From contig NZ_JAFBCX010000006.1 of assembly GCF_016907955.1 (NCBI RefSeq), forward strand, positions 310,001 through 374,000: 64,000 bases of DNA, given 5' to 3'. The stretch comes from Lentzea nigeriaca (GTDB lineage: Bacteria; Actinomycetota; Actinomycetes; Mycobacteriales; Pseudonocardiaceae). Positions within the stretch are counted from its first letter, which is position 1. Every line of letters starts with the position of its first letter. A program made the translations under genes and the position numbers. Shown one piece after another: positions 62,418 to 64,000 of this stretch. The notes under the pieces are model-generated. The model worked only from the letters and a program-made list of their open reading frames with translations. It was not told where the DNA came from and did no database searches.

Positions 62418-62982
62418 TCCGTTCGACCAGCTCGTCGCGGAACTCCTGAGCCGCCTGGAACTCCGGTTCGTCGCCGACCGCCTTCTTCAGCGCGCCTTCC
62501 AGGATCTTCAACGCCTGACGCTCGTCACCGCGCGCGTCAGCCTGCCGGGCGGCGTTCTCCATGGCCTTGGCGAGTTTGCTCTGCGCCTCGGGTTCCGTGG
62601 CGGCCTTGTTGATCCGGATCCAGTTGCCGCCCGGATCAACGACGGAGAAGCCGGTGTACCGGTCGTTGCGCACCCGCGGCCGAGTCATCCGCGGAATGCC
62701 GGAGACGAGCACTTTCCCGTGCACAGCACGCATTCCCGCCGCGAACGCCTCGTACAACGGACCGGTGTCCGCCACGATGACGAGGCACGTGCCGTATGAC
62801 TGTTCGGGATCGAAGTCGTTCATCCCGAAGAAGTGCAGATTGATGTCTTCACGCCGGACCGCGACGTACGGGTTCGGCCGCGTCTGCCGATAGGTGACCG
62901 AGAAGCCGAGCATCTCGTAGAACGACGCGATCTCGTCGATGGAAGGACAGGGCAGGAGCGGAATGGTCAGTTCGTTCGCCAC
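62386..62982 (-). CDS. VOC-fold protein with helical C-terminus (copy 1)
   Basis: A 198-residue protein. Residues 1-125 form a glyoxalase/bleomycin-resistance-type VOC domain (LTIPLLPCPSIDEIASFYEM, NLHFFGMNDF, GFSVVDPGGNWIRI). The remaining 70 residues are helical with KAMENAARQADARGDERQAL and EFRDELVERISG, like a TPR tail. It binds or modifies a small ligand, or acts in resistance by sequestration; not determined. A clear paralogue lies at 63642-64000, across a PadR operon. Confidence 0.88.
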   Translation of the reverse strand: MANELTIPLLPCPSIDEIASFYEMLGFSVTYRQTRPNPYVAVRREDINLHFFGMNDFDPEQSYGTCLVIVADTGPLYEAFAAGMRAVHGKVLVSGIPRMTRPRVRNDRYTGFSVVDPGGNWIRINKAATEPEAQSKLAKAMENAARQADARGDERQALKILEGALKKAVGDEPEFQAAQEFRDELVERISGSGPRPGA

Positions 62983-63030
62983 CGCCCGAAGCTAAGCCCG
63001 CCCCCGCCGAAACGACACCGAGCAATTTGC

Positions 63031-63330
63031 TCAAGCGAACAGCATCACGATCCCGCCCAGCAACAACAACGCCGACACCACAGCGATCGCGAGCACCCGC
63101 CCGCGCGATGTCCGCGCGTGCTTCAACGCGATGCCCAACGGACCGATCCCAGCCACGGCAACCCCTTTCGACGGCATGACCATCACAGCGCGCAAAGCCC
63201 CGAACGCCACACCCAACGGCGACATGCCGAGTTCGCGCGCCCCGACAACATCCGCTTCCCACTGCTCGCGATAACGCTCATCACCAACGACCGCCGCCGC
63301 GAACCGCACCAACAACAACGCCGCCTTCAC
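63031..63330 (-). CDS. Small membrane protein co-encoded with PadR
   Basis: A 99-residue protein. A basic-acidic segment, DERYREQWEADVVGARELGM, is followed by two hydrophobic segments (AFGALRAVMVM and LAIAVVSALLLLGGIVML). It overlaps the PadR stop by ATGA and is the presumptive target of that regulator. Similar short proteins often follow PadR genes in actinobacteria, functions unknown. Confidence 0.8.
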   Translation of the reverse strand: MKAALLLVRFAAAVVGDERYREQWEADVVGARELGMSPLGVAFGALRAVMVMPSKGVAVAGIGPLGIALKHARTSRGRVLAIAVVSALLLLGGIVMLFA

Positions 63331-63632
63331 TGCGCGGCCCTGGGCACGAACCGCGGCGCCGGAGCAGCCCGCGCGACGACTTTCCGAGCTTCAGCGGCCC
63401 CGTCGGCCGTCAGCCGGTACATCCGCCGCCGCGGCCCACGCCGTTCCGCGTCGTCGTCCCACGACGACGTGACCCAGCCGGCCCGCTCCAGCCTGTCCAG
63501 CAACGGATAAACGCTGCCCGACGGCCGCCCGGTCAGCTTGATGATCTCCAGCCCCCAGCGCGGCTCGTCGGTGCCGAGCAGCACCTCGAGCACGTCGACG
63601 GTGGCCTTGCCGATGCGTTGCAGTGGTTCCAC
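63327..63632 (-). CDS. PadR-family transcriptional regulator
   Basis: A 101-residue winged-helix repressor: VDVLEVLLGTDEPRWGLEII, KLTGRPSGSVYPLLDRLERA and GWVTSSWDDDAERRGPRRRM, then YRLTADGAAEARKVV. It has the short PadR form without a dimerisation coil. First gene of its operon; a CTACCTATGTAG inverted repeat at 63642-63653 lies just upstream, inside the end of the neighbouring VOC gene, and may be its operator. Confidence 0.92.
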   Translation of the reverse strand: MEPLQRIGKATVDVLEVLLGTDEPRWGLEIIKLTGRPSGSVYPLLDRLERAGWVTSSWDDDAERRGPRRRMYRLTADGAAEARKVVARAAPAPRFVPRAAQ

Positions 63633-63641
63633 ACCGCAATA

Positions 63642-64000
63642 CTACCTATGTAGATTAAGGCGTTCAAGCAGCTCGTCACGGAACTCCAGCGCCGACGCCC
63701 GCTCCTCCTCCGAAGCGTGCACCTCCCGCGCCAGCGCCCCTTCGAGGATCTTCAACGCCTGCCGCTCGGCCCCGTGCGACCCGGCCAACGTGACCGCGTT
63801 CCGCAACGCCCGCGTGAGCCCGTTCCGCGCGGGCTCCCGTTCCCGCACGGCAGGCACCACCCGGATCCAGTTGCCACCGGGATCGACCACGAGGAACCCG
63901 TCCCGCCGCGGCCGCGTCATCCGCGGAATGCCCGCCACCAGCACCTTCCCGTACACCACCCGCATGCCCGACGCGAAGGCCTCGTACAGCTCACGCGGGT
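63642..64000 (-). CDS. VOC-fold protein with helical C-terminus (copy 2, partial)
   Basis: The minus-strand frame is open to the right edge of the window, so the 5' end is missing. The visible part starts RELYEAFASGMRVVYGKVLV and matches copy 1 closely (LYEAFAAGMRAVHGKVLVSG). It shares RMTRPR, DPGGNWIR and the C-terminal ERQALKILEGALAREV and EFRDELLERL. The internal ATG at 63965 is within the conserved region and not the real start. Duplicate of the gene at 62386-62982. Confidence 0.85.
   Translation of the reverse strand, partial: PRELYEAFASGMRVVYGKVLVAGIPRMTRPRRDGFLVVDPGGNWIRVVPAVREREPARNGLTRALRNAVTLAGSHGAERQALKILEGALAREVHASEEERASALEFRDELLERLNLHR

Overview
The window is GC-rich (about 70%), with tightly packed genes, many GTG starts and ATGA/GTGA overlaps. 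The gene content (MurT/GatD, LCP protein, mec-cysO-cysM, class E-type LAxTG sorting signals, TetR/LuxR regulators, secreted chitosanases) points to a filamentous actinomycete. The Pseudonocardiales (Lentzea/Saccharothrix/Amycolatopsis-like) are my best guess, inferred from gene content only. I see no insertion sequence, prophage, CRISPR array or rRNA.

Layout. 0-2 kb: a glutamate-type ABC importer (binding protein and two permeases, the second running off the left edge). 2-5 kb: cspA, a small motif protein, a membrane protein and an orphan sugar-binding lipoprotein. 5-8.4 kb: secreted degradative enzymes (S8 protease, two tandem GH46 chitosanases), each ended by a strong hairpin. 8.5-11.4 kb: a one-chain fused glycyl-tRNA synthetase. 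11.5-16.1 kb: cell-wall genes (LCP transferase, XRE regulator, murT-gatD). 16-22.4 kb: TetR plus Baeyer-Villiger-type monooxygenase, alcohol dehydrogenase, esterase and methyltransferase. 22.3-33.5 kb: a sugar-foraging region with GH95-like, GH27 and GH97 hydrolases, a LAFTG surface protein, a large LuxR-type ATPase regulator, and a short-variable-arm tRNA with a UAG anticodon beside a DUF3618 gene. 33.5-39 kb: DedA, flavoprotein, serine hydrolase, luciferase-like enzyme, lipoprotein, Bcp peroxiredoxin and an SMR pump.

39-42 kb: a bacterial NLR-like NACHT ATPase with a helical N-terminus and degenerate leucine-rich C-terminus, a candidate antiphage gene. It lies against a housekeeping block (42-53.6 kb) whose order matches the Mycobacterium tuberculosis pncB1-clpS-...-mec-cysO-cysM-rhomboid-murI-Rv1339-rphA-rdgB region. 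That block makes cysteine from thiocarboxylated CysO, supplies D-glutamate, sanitises nucleotides and recycles NAD, and carries several local insertions. 53.6-58.8 kb: a probable surface-display system: two secreted choice-of-anchor-type proteins, a 63-residue peptide that is essentially only a sorting signal, a UDP-GlcNAc 2-epimerase, an exosortase-family enzyme and a processive GT2 glycosyltransferase. 58.9-64 kb: BioY, a TIGR04222 protein, an iron-sulfur DinG/XPD-type helicase, and two paralogous VOC proteins flanking a PadR operon, the second cut by the right edge.

Most notable: the class I tRNA with a leucine-type UAG anticodon, the exosortase locus, the NACHT gene, the fused GlyRS, a 130-bp nested hairpin near 47.4 kb, and a Gly-Val-His repeat motif shared by two otherwise unrelated proteins.
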